This document shows positions 1-11,716 of a stretch of 64,000 nt of DNA, one piece after another. The stretch is from Burhinus oedicnemus (Eukaryota > Chordata > Aves > Charadriiformes > Burhinidae). The DNA lies in assembly GCA_008921705.1 (NCBI GenBank), contig VFFE01007506.1, positions 800,536 through 864,535 of the forward strand, read 5' to 3'. The position numbers and the translations under genes were made by a program. Under the pieces are notes generated by a model. That model was not told where the DNA came from, did no database searches, and was given only the letters and a program-made list of their open reading frames with translations. Each line of letters opens with the position of its first letter. The first letter of the stretch is position 1.

Positions 1-660
1 GAATATATTGCATTATGTGTCTGCAAAAGTATTGGTAAATAAGCACAGAATGGAGCAAGCAGGCATTAGAGGTGAGACTCACCTCATCTCATTGAGATAC
101 ATACAATGCCAATTTCTCACCTTCTGAAGCAGGCTTCCTATTTCAGAAGTCAGATCTGAGAAACAGGTGACTTTTAGGTGTGATTAATTTGACCTGCTTC
201 AAACATTGATTTAAGATGAAACAAGTCATGCCTTAGAAGTGTTTTTTCTTTTCCTCTGCTTTATGTAGAGTGATTCTTGGACATAACTTGGATATAAGCA
301 TGGCAAGGTGAGGTTCAGTGAAATGAATCCCATCCTATCGGACTATGAACAGTATAAGGGGCCCTACGTTGCACACACTTAAGTGAACTTATTCTATGTT
401 CCTACTGTAGTTCAGATTAACACTTTTTTTTTTTTAAATGTTGAACTAGAGTTGATCTTAATGAATGCTGTTGACCCATGCAAAACTCTTAACTCCATTA
501 AAAGAAGTAGCTGTTCAGAATCTGCCGTGATCTCTCTGCATAAGCAGTCTTCAAAAAGCGATGTAAATAAAAATGTTGTGCTGCTGTATATTTCTACGAT
601 AGTCATGAACAAAGGTTAGAAACAATGAGCTATGTTCACAGTTGTGGTGAGTTAAACTTG
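1..660. other. AT-rich sequence, nothing recognised
   Basis: No frame here looks like a gene. The two opposing short frames around 383-619 lack a recognisable domain, and the plus frame opens at GTG. I see no repeat family in this stretch. Confidence 0.5.
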
Positions 661-664
661 GCTA

Positions 665-1560
665 ACGGCCTCAGTCCCACCCCACTGCTTGCTCGTTCCC
701 CCTCCTCAATGGGACACTCATGGGTCAAGATAAAGACAGGGAGATTGATGACCAGTTACTGTCATGGGCAAATCACACTTGACTTGGGGAATATTCATGT
801 AATGTATTGCCAATTAAAACAGATTTAGGTAGTAGGAAACAAAGACAAAAATTAAAACAACAGCTTCCCCACCCTTTCTTCCCAGACTGAACTTCATTCT
901 TTCACTCCTGACTCCTCCGACACCCCCGCTCCACGTGGCACAGGGGGATGGAGTATGGGGGTTATGGTCAGTACCTAACTGACCTCTGCTGCTCCTTCCT
1001 CTTCACACTGTTCCCCTGCTCCTGTACAGGGTCTCCACAAGCTGCAATTGATTCAGAAAATATCCAGCTGCTCTGATTTGGGGTCCTCCACAGGCTGTGG
1101 TGTGGACACCTGCTCCACCGTGACCTCTTCCCCAGGCTGTGGGACAACACCTGCCCTGGCAACTGGAGCACCTCCTCCTCCTCCTCCTCCTCCTCCTCCT
1201 CTCACCTTGGTGCTTACACTGCTGTATCTCACTTTTTTTTTCCCTTGCTTTCTCCTCACTCCTCTGCTCTTTCAGCTATTGCCCTTTCTTCGCTATGTTT
1301 TCACAGAGGCACCACTGACAGGCTGATGAGCGCAGCTGTGGCTGTGGTAGGTCTGTCATGGAGCCGGCTGGGACTCTTCAGGGCAAAACCATGCCAGCCG
1401 CAAGTTTCACTCTCACCTCCTCTCCGATTAACATTTCTGCTTTGCTGTGTGGTCTTCTATATCCTTCTCAACCCTGGAGGCCCAAGAAAGAGGAGAGGAA
1501 GTATCCAGAAGGAAGCTCTGCTTTAACTTGTGCCTCTACTTGGGCCAGTTAAAAAAGCTA
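665..1560. repeat. GC-rich block resembling an avian ERV-derived interspersed repeat
   Basis: This block is clearly richer in G and C than its surroundings. It contains several CTCCACAGGCTGTGG-like and CTGCTCC-like phrases that recur at intervals. From memory this arrangement (a start rich in TTCCCCCTCCTCAATGGGA, then CCACAGGCTG phrases, then a CCT run, then GGAGCCGGCTGG) is a common interspersed element of bird genomes, probably tied to an endogenous retrovirus. I cannot confirm the family name or orientation. The overlapping frames with proline or glycine runs come from the CCT microsatellite and are not genes. A repeat search would settle the identity. Confidence 0.45.
1171..1202. repeat. 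(CCT)n microsatellite
   Basis: A perfect run of about ten CCT units follows GGAGCA. It gives a poly-proline frame on the plus strand and a poly-glycine frame on the minus strand, which explains the open frames there. It is likely length-variable between individuals. Confidence 0.95.
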
Positions 1561-4500
1561 AAAAACTGTAGGAGTGGCAAGAGGAGAGGGATGTGCTGAG
1601 AGGCGGGAAAAGCGAGTTGCTCTAGGATCACATAAGTCCTTAAAGGGATCCTGAGCATGGGCTGACTGAGGAATCACTTTATTGTTAAGTTGTGGCCTGA
1701 ATAAAAGGGCTGGAGATGTCATCCTCCTGTGGCCAGGTGAAACTGCAGTACAGGAGGCAAAAGCAGCTTGCAGGGTGTGCTCAGGAGAGCGAGAAACTGT
1801 GTAATAAAGCAGCTAAGCAGGGATTAAAAGGAGAAGGCACTCTCTGTCTTGCAGACCTCCTCTTAATTTTGTGCTTTTGGATCCTGTCTTACGCTGATGA
1901 CAATGAGTACCGTTTTTCTAAAGTTTGGAGCTGGTAATATTGAGTGGGTGGGAAAGACCAGAGATCTTGGGTGCCCTGGACTGATCACTGCATTGATGGA
2001 AATGTTTTAGCAGCTTCTTTGTGTTTTCTTGGCTGTCTGATTGCTCAGATTTACCAGAGCAAGAGTGGGATTTGATATAAATGGCAGGGAAGTTTGTTAC
2101 TCACAAGAGCACTAAAGTTACAACATTTCCCTCAGAAAGTGAAGTTCCATGTAAAAAATCCTCATTCTGACTAGGTTGAGGTGCTCTAGTTATTGGCTAC
2201 TCTGGGCTGATCTTTTCTCTCCTAAACTCCTTCAGGGCTTGTAAATGAATGAAATATTCACTGTGAAAGAAAGTTGTAGTCTTCATAAACCAGTCCTGCA
2301 AATTTATCCAGTCCTACTTAGATCCATGCTCTTCATCAGACATAGAAAAGTAATGAACTTCACATATGTATTGCTTGAACAGATTACTAAACAACTGTGC
2401 AATCAACTGTTTTAAAACAAGTTGGTGTCTTTCTCACAAATTGTTGTAGTCCTACTCCAGTGTTGAATAAAGCTACATTCTGAAACCTCCTGTTTTCATA
2501 AATTGGAAATTTTGGGTTCTTTCCAGCCCTAAATTCTTGGAACATTTATTCTTCTTTCCCAGTTGAATAAGGGATTATTTACTGCTTCTTTATCAAAGTG
2601 GTGATGGTCCTGGGATGACAGTAATACAGCAGGGGCAAAACGGCTCATCTGTGTCATTGATAAATTCCTGAACTAAAGGCTGTATGTAACATGCAAAGAC
2701 TTTTATTAAGGTCATGATTTTAAACTTTCCTAAATCAATTTGAAGCTGTCAGCTGACATCAGAGCTCTTCAGGTTTGGTATATTATTATTCTCGTCACAT
2801 GCATAAAACTGTTTAGGCTAACAATGCTCTAAGGTTCAAGGACACTTTTTTTTTTTTTAAATTCACTCCTGATTTATCGTCATCTAAAAATTAACAATAA
2901 AACAAGTCTCCATCCCCCAACAAATATGCTCCATATATACAGAGAACCTTAATAGCGTCTGCACGAATTAAAACACTTTCTAAATAAAAACTTTCTGTTT
3001 GGTAGATCAGAAAAAAGATCCATGTTATCCTATGATTGGTGGCTGACAATGAGTCATTTACTTACAGATATAATTATGTTCAGTTGGTAGCTGAAGAAAA
3101 TAATGAGGTACATTAGAAAATGAAATAACAGCTTTATTGTTGAAGCTGTCTCAGAAAGTTAGCTAAATAACGGAAGAAATCCAATTCCTGCATGAAAATC
3201 AGGTAATACCTGCTTCTTGAGAGATGGATGAAGAGGGAAGACCTTAATTGTCCAAGAGAGAGAATACCACTGGGTTAAATTCTTCCAACAGCTGACGATT
3301 CTTACTTTGAGTTTATTGCTTGTTAAATGATGAACTTTAGACTAGGAATTCAATGAATGTTCTCCCCTGCAAGCTCTTCAAATTGCACTCACTCATACAC
3401 TCAGCCCCTATTGTACTTTTCCTGTAGGGTCACAGCAGAAAGTTCTTTGTATATCTGCTAACTGAAAAAGATAGGCTCAGAGGCAAGTCTGAGAGCCTTA
3501 TGACCTTTTTTCGCTCATGTTAGCAAAGTAAGAAAATCTGAGACAGTAATTACAATCTGCTTTAAAATATTCCAACTCATCTGTAACCTCTGTCCCCCTT
3601 TTCCTTTTTTTTTTTTTTTTGGTATTTTGTTTTCCCCTATCCTCTAGTGTTAGTTGGTACAACATGGTGAAAATGTTTGGATGATTGTGAGCAGCAAAGT
3701 GATTTATATGTTAAAAACTGAAGAAACTACCATGTGGTGCCAGTCTGCCATCAGCTCTGCTGGGTTTGAATTAAGGTATTGACAGAGAAGAAGTGAGAGA
3801 AGCTCAGACTCTCCTGTTTCTGTCTTCAGAAAATGGCTTCGATTTAACTTGATCTTTCCAGCTCTCTAATTTCACAGGCATCAAATCGCAAATTTGTTGG
3901 TAACTTCTGAACTTTACTTGCACATATTGACTTTTGGTTTATAAAGCTCAGTTTCAGTTGTGTTCTAGAGGATAAGAATTGAACCATGAAAGTTGAATGA
4001 AATCACCAAAAAATCCATTTGTGGTTTAAATGTGCAATTGAACAACAAGTTCTGCTTAAATTGGAATAACCTTTAGATCAAGTGGAGATGCACTACCTGC
4101 CAGAGATGCACTGTACCAAGAAGTATTTTGACCAAGTTCAGTAACAGTAGAAAGACCAAAAATCTAGTAGGCTTAGTGAGCTCAATGACACATAGACACA
4201 TCAGATTATAAATAAGAAGGAGGAAGTGGGAGGAATCTTCTATTTAAGGCCTTAATGATAAAATCTGGATGCTGAGGTAAAGCACATTCAGAGAGTGACA
4301 ATGGAGAAAGTTCAAAGCATTCTCCTTTCCAAGGTTGCTTAAGAAAAAGACAAATATATTGAACAATATCCGCTGTGCCAAGAGATACAAAATGGTGGCT
4401 CGGTTATGCATCACTGTCGGGAATCTAAAATCAACAAGTACATGTACTTGATTCACTTGAAAACACCACACCAGATTTGTACCTGATGGAAGTCACTGGA

Positions 4501-6718
4501 ATAATACTGGGAATAATGAATTTGGCTCTCACCCTGGATAAAACACTGTTCAAAATGACTGTCACCCACATTCCTTTAGCTTTTATAGTTCTGAATGGAA
4601 ATTAAAATCATGCTATGATGAACTACATCCCAAGGTATTTAAACTCTGTTGTTCAAGTTAAGTTCAATTTCAGAGTGTAATACCAGAAAAATCCCACTGG
4701 GAGTTATTTAATTTTTTATACAGGTTCAACATGTATGAGAACACTTATGCAGCCATTTAAAATCAATCTAGTGAATACAGTGCTCGTCGGAGGTGAGCAA
4801 TTTGCATTCCACATGTCTGAGCTTTCACTTACTTTCATGGGTTTTGCACAACTAACTCTGTGGCGATGTTTCTGATTTACAGTGGGATACATCATGGGTA
4901 GAGTTGAGTGAATCATTCATCATTTCCATCAGCTGCATTCAAACTTCATGTGGAAAGTTACATATCCCATTTGAGAGTTTATTATAATCCCTGGTAGTGG
5001 AAATCCTATATCTCAGTCATTCTTTGTCCCTTTTCAAGTGAGACTCAAATATCACTTTTATTTCTGCATCTTGCCTGTTCCGTGTTCATGAGACAGGTTG
5101 TGGGGTAAAGCACATGGCAAGAAATCTGGCATGATATGAAAACTGGCAAGAGAGAGATACGTGCCTCCACAGGTCAGGTGCTGAGCAAAGTGCATACTCA
5201 CTGGAGCGGTGGGAAAATGAGAATTAAGCTTTGCTTTAGCATTACTCATAAGTAACTGGGCTGTACAGTTGCTAAGCAAGTCGTGTTTGTCATTCTGTGT
5301 ACTGCAAGTACCATCAGCTCGACTCTGCTCAGTTCCAACAACAGACTCCGGGGAAGGTGCTCTGATGGTAAGGCAGTGCAATGTTATTTCCCAGTCACAG
5401 ATGGAGTTCAGCTCCCCCCCAAACTAAAATATTTGCTTTATTCCTCTCCAGACTAGGAAAATATAGAACAAATCATAATGTGAAAATTGAGCTTCTGAAA
5501 TCTCTGTTCCCAGTATTTAGGCTATGACTTTGAAATTAAAAAAATAAATTACAGCTGTCTTCACTCTGCACATGTGTTTGCACATGCATTAGTTTAAACA
5601 TATGAATAATTACAGGAGATGGGGGGATTACATGCGTATTGTTAAAAGTGTTAAATCTTGCAGGAGATGGCCCATCAGCCTGTAATGCTGGATACCATGT
5701 GAGTGTTGAAATTAATAAAAAGATTGAATCAACAGCAAAAGATGATAATTTTTCTTAGGTTAGTGCATTCTGATACATATTTAGAGTGTCTGACATACCC
5801 ATATGGGTGAAAAACAATTGTTTTGAATTCTATAGAAAATCTTTTCTCTCACTCCTACCCATACAATCCTGTGGAAACTGCATATGTGGAAATGTGAACA
5901 GAACAAATGATTCCTAATGCAGGACTGAGAAACAAATACTCATTCAGTCAAACAGCTGAAAATATTTTCTGGCCAGAAATGTATCTTGTGGACAGCTTTC
6001 ATTGTTTCTTTGCTTGCAAAACATGTCTATTCATATGACTAGTCCGTTGTACTATTTTTAGCCTAGTAGTAGTGGACTGTAGGTGCCTTTGAGATTTTAT
6101 TGTGCTTTATCTTGTGAAGAATGCTCAAGCAATTTTAATGTCGAACTGTAAACTCACAACACCTGCTGACGTTTTCCCCTTCGTCTTCACACATTTTTTG
6201 TCCACTTGCACTTCATTGTGATAACAGTGATTGCATGCATTTTATTTCTGTGTTTAAAATTCGAGGCATTTTCAGTGTGCTTTTTTTCTGTAACTTGGTA
6301 GTTCCCAAGGTTTTGAGGTCATAACTTCTTCAGTTTGCACATCTGGGCTTTCAACTTGACTTCCATTTACACCTCAGGGCTTATCCTCCTTTGAGGCTGG
6401 TGACTGCTTGTTTGGCAGCTTTTGCCATGGTGAAAAATAAAAGGTAGGAAAGAGCAATAAAAGGAAAAAAGTTTCCATGTGAGATCGTCTCCCTCTTCCA
6501 TTGCAGGTAACAAAGACTGAACAAGATGGTAGCTGTTGATACAAATAGCTCAGTTCTGTTTTGCAAGCCCTTGGAGCATTGTCTGTTGTGCTTTCCCCCC
6601 CTAAAAAGGGGAATAGGAAAGAGCTGAGAGAAAGACAACAAGGGTTAAAAGGTATAGAAGGCTTTTCTAGAGGTAGCAGCTGAGCAGGTGATGATTTCTT
6701 AGTTCACAAAGCAGAAAA
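1561..6718. other. Unique AT-rich sequence without recognisable genes
   Basis: I see only short chance frames, with T runs near 2846-2858 and 3605-3620. The longest frame, on the minus strand at 5058-5381, has no recognisable domain. The stretch is probably intergenic or intronic. Confidence 0.5.
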
Positions 6719-7005
6719 CTTCAGAGGAGATATGATAAGCTTCTACAAAATTATGACTGGCGTGGATAGAGTAGCTATGACTCAATTATTTATCACTGTC
6801 TTTAAAGACAAGAACTATGGCTCACCGTATAGTGATATTAAAAGTTATTTTCAAACAAAGAAGCAATGGGTTTACACAGAACGTGTGCTAGCACTGTGGA
6901 CCTCCCTGTGAAAGAATGCTGTGTACAACCAAAATTTACATTGGTTTGGGAGCCGACTAGACAAGCACATAGAAATTAAATTCTTGAAAGATTATAAATG
7001 ACATC
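6719..7005 (+). repeat. Ancient CR1-like LINE, 3' part of ORF2
   Basis: The plus strand follows the last part of a CR1 ORF2 in a decayed state. It opens with GAGGAGATATGATAAG and continues with CTACAAAATTATGACTGG. Later come the equivalents of a segment ending in a WxSL-type motif (TGGACCTCCCTGTG) and of the final lysine- and aspartate-rich tail. In old CR1/L3-like elements this is the conserved stretch just before the stop. Stops and indels break the frame throughout, so it is a fossil. No 3' microsatellite tail is left. Confidence 0.65.
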
Positions 7006-10000
7006 CAGTTCAGAAACTCCCTGAGCTGAAAATAGTTGGAAGATGAGACAGTATTAGAGGAGCAATCAGATACACACACTGTTTACTTACAGATCTCTAG
7101 ACATTCATTTAGGGTCATTGCTCCTTCTAGTTATCTTCTTTTGGAAAGGCATCACCTCGTCCTGAACAAAATAAAAAGAAAGGGGCTACAGCAAAGAATC
7201 TGAGCAGAACAAAATGATTCTGAGGAGCATTGAATGACGGTGGTGAAGGTCATAGGATCAAAAGTGAACAAAACCCCCACAGCTGGGGGGAACAAAGAGT
7301 GGGATGTCCTGACATCATCTCCTTCTCTCTGAAGGCACCCAAGGAGGTGGTAGAAGCTCCGTGGCCATGTTCTGCCCAGCAACATGGCAAGACACAGGAG
7401 CAGAAATGTACCACATGCCTGGATCATCCTCTCAGCCTTCCTTTTCCTCGAGCAATGGATGTCTGGCTTGAGTGAGGCCAGGAGGGGTGCGCTGAGGAGG
7501 GCCAGAGACTAAACAGAGCTTTTGATGAAAGGTGAGAGGAAAAGCATAGCCAGAACCTCAACAGATTTTGGTGAAGCAGAAAAATGGACTGTAGCCTGGA
7601 AAACTCAATGTACATGTGTGCAGGATTGTCTCTTGCTACAAGACAGAGAAGTAAGGGAATCCCATGGCCCATTCCACAAGCATTCCTGTACCCTCTGCTC
7701 CACAGAGAAAGTAATCCATTATGGGTGGTGTTGATGAACTCGATATAAGACAGTGCAGCTGCCTTTACATTGTAAATGGGAAAATATTCAGTAAACGGGA
7801 TAATATTCAGAAATGCACAGTTAAGAATTTCAAAAATAGCAAGTGATTTTTTAAGTTATCTTTGCATGTCTTCATTTTGAAGTGATGAATTTTTAGCACC
7901 TTGTAGAACTGGATTTTCTATAAGGATGCCACATATCATGAGTGCTCTTTACACTTCTGAAGCCTTATCATGGCATGAGACTGGATATACAAAAGGTCCT
8001 CTGGCACAGGTCTAAATATAAATTCAGGATATATGCTCGTGCTGCAGCAGAGTATATCAACATTTCAATTCTTCAATGGAAATGAGCTTGAGACATGCCG
8101 CCTTCCGTTCCTCCACAGGAGGCTTTTCTTTGAATCCAGCTGAAATGCAGTTGTGTGAGATGTGATTGAAGTTCAAATTTTATGAGAACACATACAGGAC
8201 AATGTCAAATTATTTTTACTCTGTGAATATATCAGTTTCTTGTTTTCTCCTAATCTCCGTTGTGATTAGTAGGACTGGTTTGCTTTGTGGGCTTTTTCTT
8301 TGCATCATTCTTCATCTTGGAGGTATGAAAAATGGATTGGGGAATTTAAATATCCCTGGAAATAGGAGAAATTGCTGCTGTAGCTTACAAAATAAAAGTA
8401 GCAGCTACTGCAATGTAAACAACATGGTGATAGTTTTGCATGGCCTCGTGTACATAGTCTTTGAAGGTACACTGAACATGATCCTGGTTTCCGACAGAGA
8501 GGACGCACTGTGATTTCAGAGGACATCCTCAAAAAATGTATGTGAAAACTATTGCAGCAAATTCTGCGCAGCTCTAAGTCTCATTGATCTGGATTTTTTA
8601 ACACTCAGGCCACTGCAATTAGCTCAAATACGAACAGGTTCCCCACGGCCATTCAAAATACAACTTTCAAACAGAGGAATGTTTGCCTGTTGGTGATGAG
8701 GCTTTGTCACCATACTGGTTTCCCCACTCGACATATAACTGTAGACTAAAACTTCAGCAAAGCAATGTCTCCAGCATTAGACTGTTTCAAAATCTGCCGG
8801 ACCTCAGAATATTAGGTTTCTGATCTATTACATAATGGAGCTTTCTCTATGTGGGCAGGCACTGGCAACATCGTGAAAGAAATATTGATATATCATACTC
8901 TCAAGAGACACAGTTAGTGTGACAAATCACATGGAGGTGGGCTGTACTCAAAGAACATACCAACAAATAAGGCCTCTTAGACCAGTGAGTTGTACATCCC
9001 TCGGGTGCAGGCTAAATGATACTTCTCTGCATCTTGCATGGTGGATAGAGCCAGGGAATAACTACATCACTGGACTGATTACATATGTGACCTCTCACCC
9101 AAGATGTAGAAAGGCACAAGGGAGTCAGCAACCAGTGGTGGCACCTGATGGACCTGCTGGTTACTAACATAGGAACAGACATTCTTTGCCAGTGAGTTTT
9201 AATTAGACTGAGATAGATTATTTGTTTTGGAGAAAAATATCGGCGATAAATAAAACATTCAGTATTTTTGTTCTAATTGTGTCTTGAGCAAGAAAAAAGC
9301 TCTTCTCGTTCCCCCTGAATTTTAAGAGAGTGAGAAAAAGTGACTTTAGTCAAATGAACAGAGTGCACAGATGTCCTTCTTTAAATATCCAGATCCTCTA
9401 GTATAGGGGCACTATTTTTAGTTAACAAAGAAAATGGTGGTGAGGGTTGGAAGAGGTTTTCCAAAAGAGCAGGAAAACTAAGGCTATGAGAAGGAATGTG
9501 TTCCAGAGAGCAGCCTTTGGCTGAAAAAACTCTAGGCCATGCAGGATGTGTTAGTTCAATTCCTAAAATTTCTTTTTTACATCAATTTATCCCTTTCTAG
9601 CCCTAATGCAAATCTGTAGTGTAGCTCAGTAAATCCTTAAAGCTGACATAACAGCTTGCTGCCATAGCTGAGGAGAAGGAGGCCTGTTCCTCTCGCAATT
9701 ACCTTCTCCACTGTTGCTCCTGGTCATGATTATATTGTGCTAGCTCTGTCACTTGTCAGATCTTCAGAAAGTCAACAGAATACAAACACAGTCCCAAATG
9801 GATGACTATTCTTTGTGGATGAAGGAGTTAAACTGGCTTACAGAAAAGTTCCAGGGAAAGGGAAAGGGATACGGAAAGACTGCATGAGGAGCAGAACAGG
9901 AAAGAGACAGGAGAGAGTAACAGAAGTGAAGGGGGAGAAGGAAGATCTAGCATATTTGATGGCGGGGCTCTGGACTGTATCTCAAGGAATCCATAATTTC

Positions 10001-10266
10001 ACACTAAAGGCAATCCTTATTAAATGTAATTTAAAAGCAAGTATTCAGATATATCAATAAACTTCAGCAAAGAGCAGTAATCTCTCTAGCGTTGTCCATG
10101 ATCAGTGAAGTCTTGTGTTGAAACCCTACACCTAATTGGGATCTGGATAGAAGAAAATCTTTACTGTAACACAGCACTTGCAGAAAGACTACAGATAAGC
10201 CAGTGTTGTCAATAGAGACCGACCTCAGTTTGTACCAAAGGTCAATAAAGGATCCAGAAATAGTTT
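7006..10266. other. Unique sequence without recognisable genes
   Basis: Scattered short frames only. One minus-strand frame at 7152-7427 opens at a true ATG and starts with a hydrophobic, signal-peptide-like stretch, but nothing else supports a gene. No repeat family is recognised. Confidence 0.45.
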
Positions 10267-10318
10267 AGTACTTTCATCTCTTTTATTTCTATAGTATTTT
10301 CATCTCTTTTATTTCTAA
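10267..10318. repeat. 26-bp tandem duplication
   Basis: Two adjacent 26-bp units, 10267-10292 and 10293-10318, both contain TTTCATCTCTTTTATTTCTA. They differ at only two positions (one near the start and one at the end), so the duplication is fairly recent or has been slow to diverge. Confidence 0.9.
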
Positions 10319-11220
10319 ACCTTTTAACTACAACCCTACAGAGAGGACTATAACAAACTGAGAACAGCCAGGGGACTAAACAGCCAGGTGACTAGTACTT
10401 GCGAAATAAACCCAGTTGAAATGAGAGGCCTCAGCTGAAACAAGTCATCAGGGCCTGTGAAATTAGTTTCAACTAGGCAAATACACTCGTCTTCGATCTT
10501 TGTTTCCAAACTTTAAGAAAAAGCTGTACATTTGAAGTGAGACTAGCCCTTATTCCACATTTATTTTTTGTTTCGATACAGCTATTTTTAGCCTATATCC
10601 TAAATGCAATAGATTCAATCCTTCAATATTTCTTCTTTAAAGTCTTACTCAAATACTGACCTTTAAAAGTTTTAACTATAACTACTTTTGCAAGGCCTGC
10701 ACTTTCAGGAAACAAAGCTCACTCTGTTCTCTGCTGGAAATATCAGATCCAGGCCTAAAATCAGCAACCCAGTTCCTTTTCTTATAAGCTTTAACTCTAC
10801 CATTAACCACAGACAGGTGTCCGATACCTATTGAAAAACCTCATATAAATTATGGACCTCAGCAGAAATCAATCTACAGTCTAGTCTGGTGGGCTGCACG
10901 GCATCCAAGAAAAACAAAACAAACCCAGAACATGTTGGCAGGTAAGCTCTTCTTTATATTTTATACCACCTACAGGTGACTATAGAATCAATATGAAGTA
11001 TTTTTAGTTACTATGAGCTGGACTTATGCTGGCACTTCATAAGTGACCAGTAAAAGATACAGGTCCTTATTTTCCCATCTCTAACTCTATTCTTAATCTC
11101 AAAATTATCAGTAGTCAAAGGACTATTATGCAGACATGGGTTGTTGTCACTTGGAAAACATATCCTTGCCTTCTCAGCTATACAGGAGACAGCTATAAAT
11201 TGAGCTTCTTAATAAAGTAA
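10319..11220. other. Unique AT-rich sequence before the solo LTR
   Basis: No gene or repeat recognised. An ATG followed shortly by GGCAGGTAAG near 10932-10946 looks like a splice donor, but there is no supporting frame around it. Confidence 0.4.
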
Positions 11221-11716
11221 CTTACTGTCCAGGTTTTGGCTGGGATAGAGTTAATTTTCTCAGTAGCAGCTGGTACAGTGTTATGTTTTGGATTTAGGAT
11301 GAGAATAATGTTGATAACACGCTAATGTTTTTAGTTGTTGTTAAGCAGTCAAGGACTTTTTCAAGTTCCCATAGAAGCTGAGAGGGAACAGAGACAGGAC
11401 AACTGACCCAAGCTGGCCAAAGGAACATTCCATACCATAGACATCATGCTCAGTATATAAACGGGGGTTGGCAGGGGCATGGGGTTTGGTGATCACTGCT
11501 CAGGACAGGCTGGGCAATCGGTCACCGGATGGGGACCAATTGCATTGCATCACTCATTTTGTGTATTCTTTTACTGTTATTATTTTTTTCTCTTCCATTA
11601 CTGCTGTGTTAAACTGTCTTTATCTCAACCCACGAAGGTTTTTATCTCCCTTTTCTCTCTATCCCACTGGGCCATGTGGTCCTAGTTGCTGGTTGGGGTT
11701 AAACCACAACACTTAC
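11221..11716 (+). mobile_element. Solo LTR of an endogenous retrovirus with 5-bp target duplication
   Basis: The LTR runs from TGTCCAGG at 11226 to CACAACA at 11711, so it begins with TG and ends with CA. It is flanked by the direct repeat CTTAC at 11221-11225 and 11712-11716. A TATA box (TATATAAA) lies at about 11454, two thirds of the way along, and TTAAACTGTCTTTATCTCAA lies near the 3' side. Both fit a plus-oriented LTR promoter followed by R and U5. No internal retroviral region or second LTR adjoins it, so it arose by LTR-LTR recombination. A 5-bp duplication is usual for class III (ERVL-like) elements but is not exclusive to them. The sequence resembles an LTR found widely in neoavian birds; the subfamily name is not assigned. 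Confidence 0.88.
11454..11461 (+). promoter_or_regulatory. TATA box of the solo LTR
   Basis: TATATAAA lies 229 bp into the LTR and about 20 bp after the phrase GACATCATGCTCAG. This is the expected place for the U3 core promoter. Whether it is still active cannot be told from sequence. Confidence 0.6.

Noticed and set aside
1048..1326. Proline-rich (plus) and glycine-rich (minus) open frames
   Set aside because: The runs are produced by a CCT microsatellite inside a GC-rich interspersed repeat, and the flanking residues show no domain.
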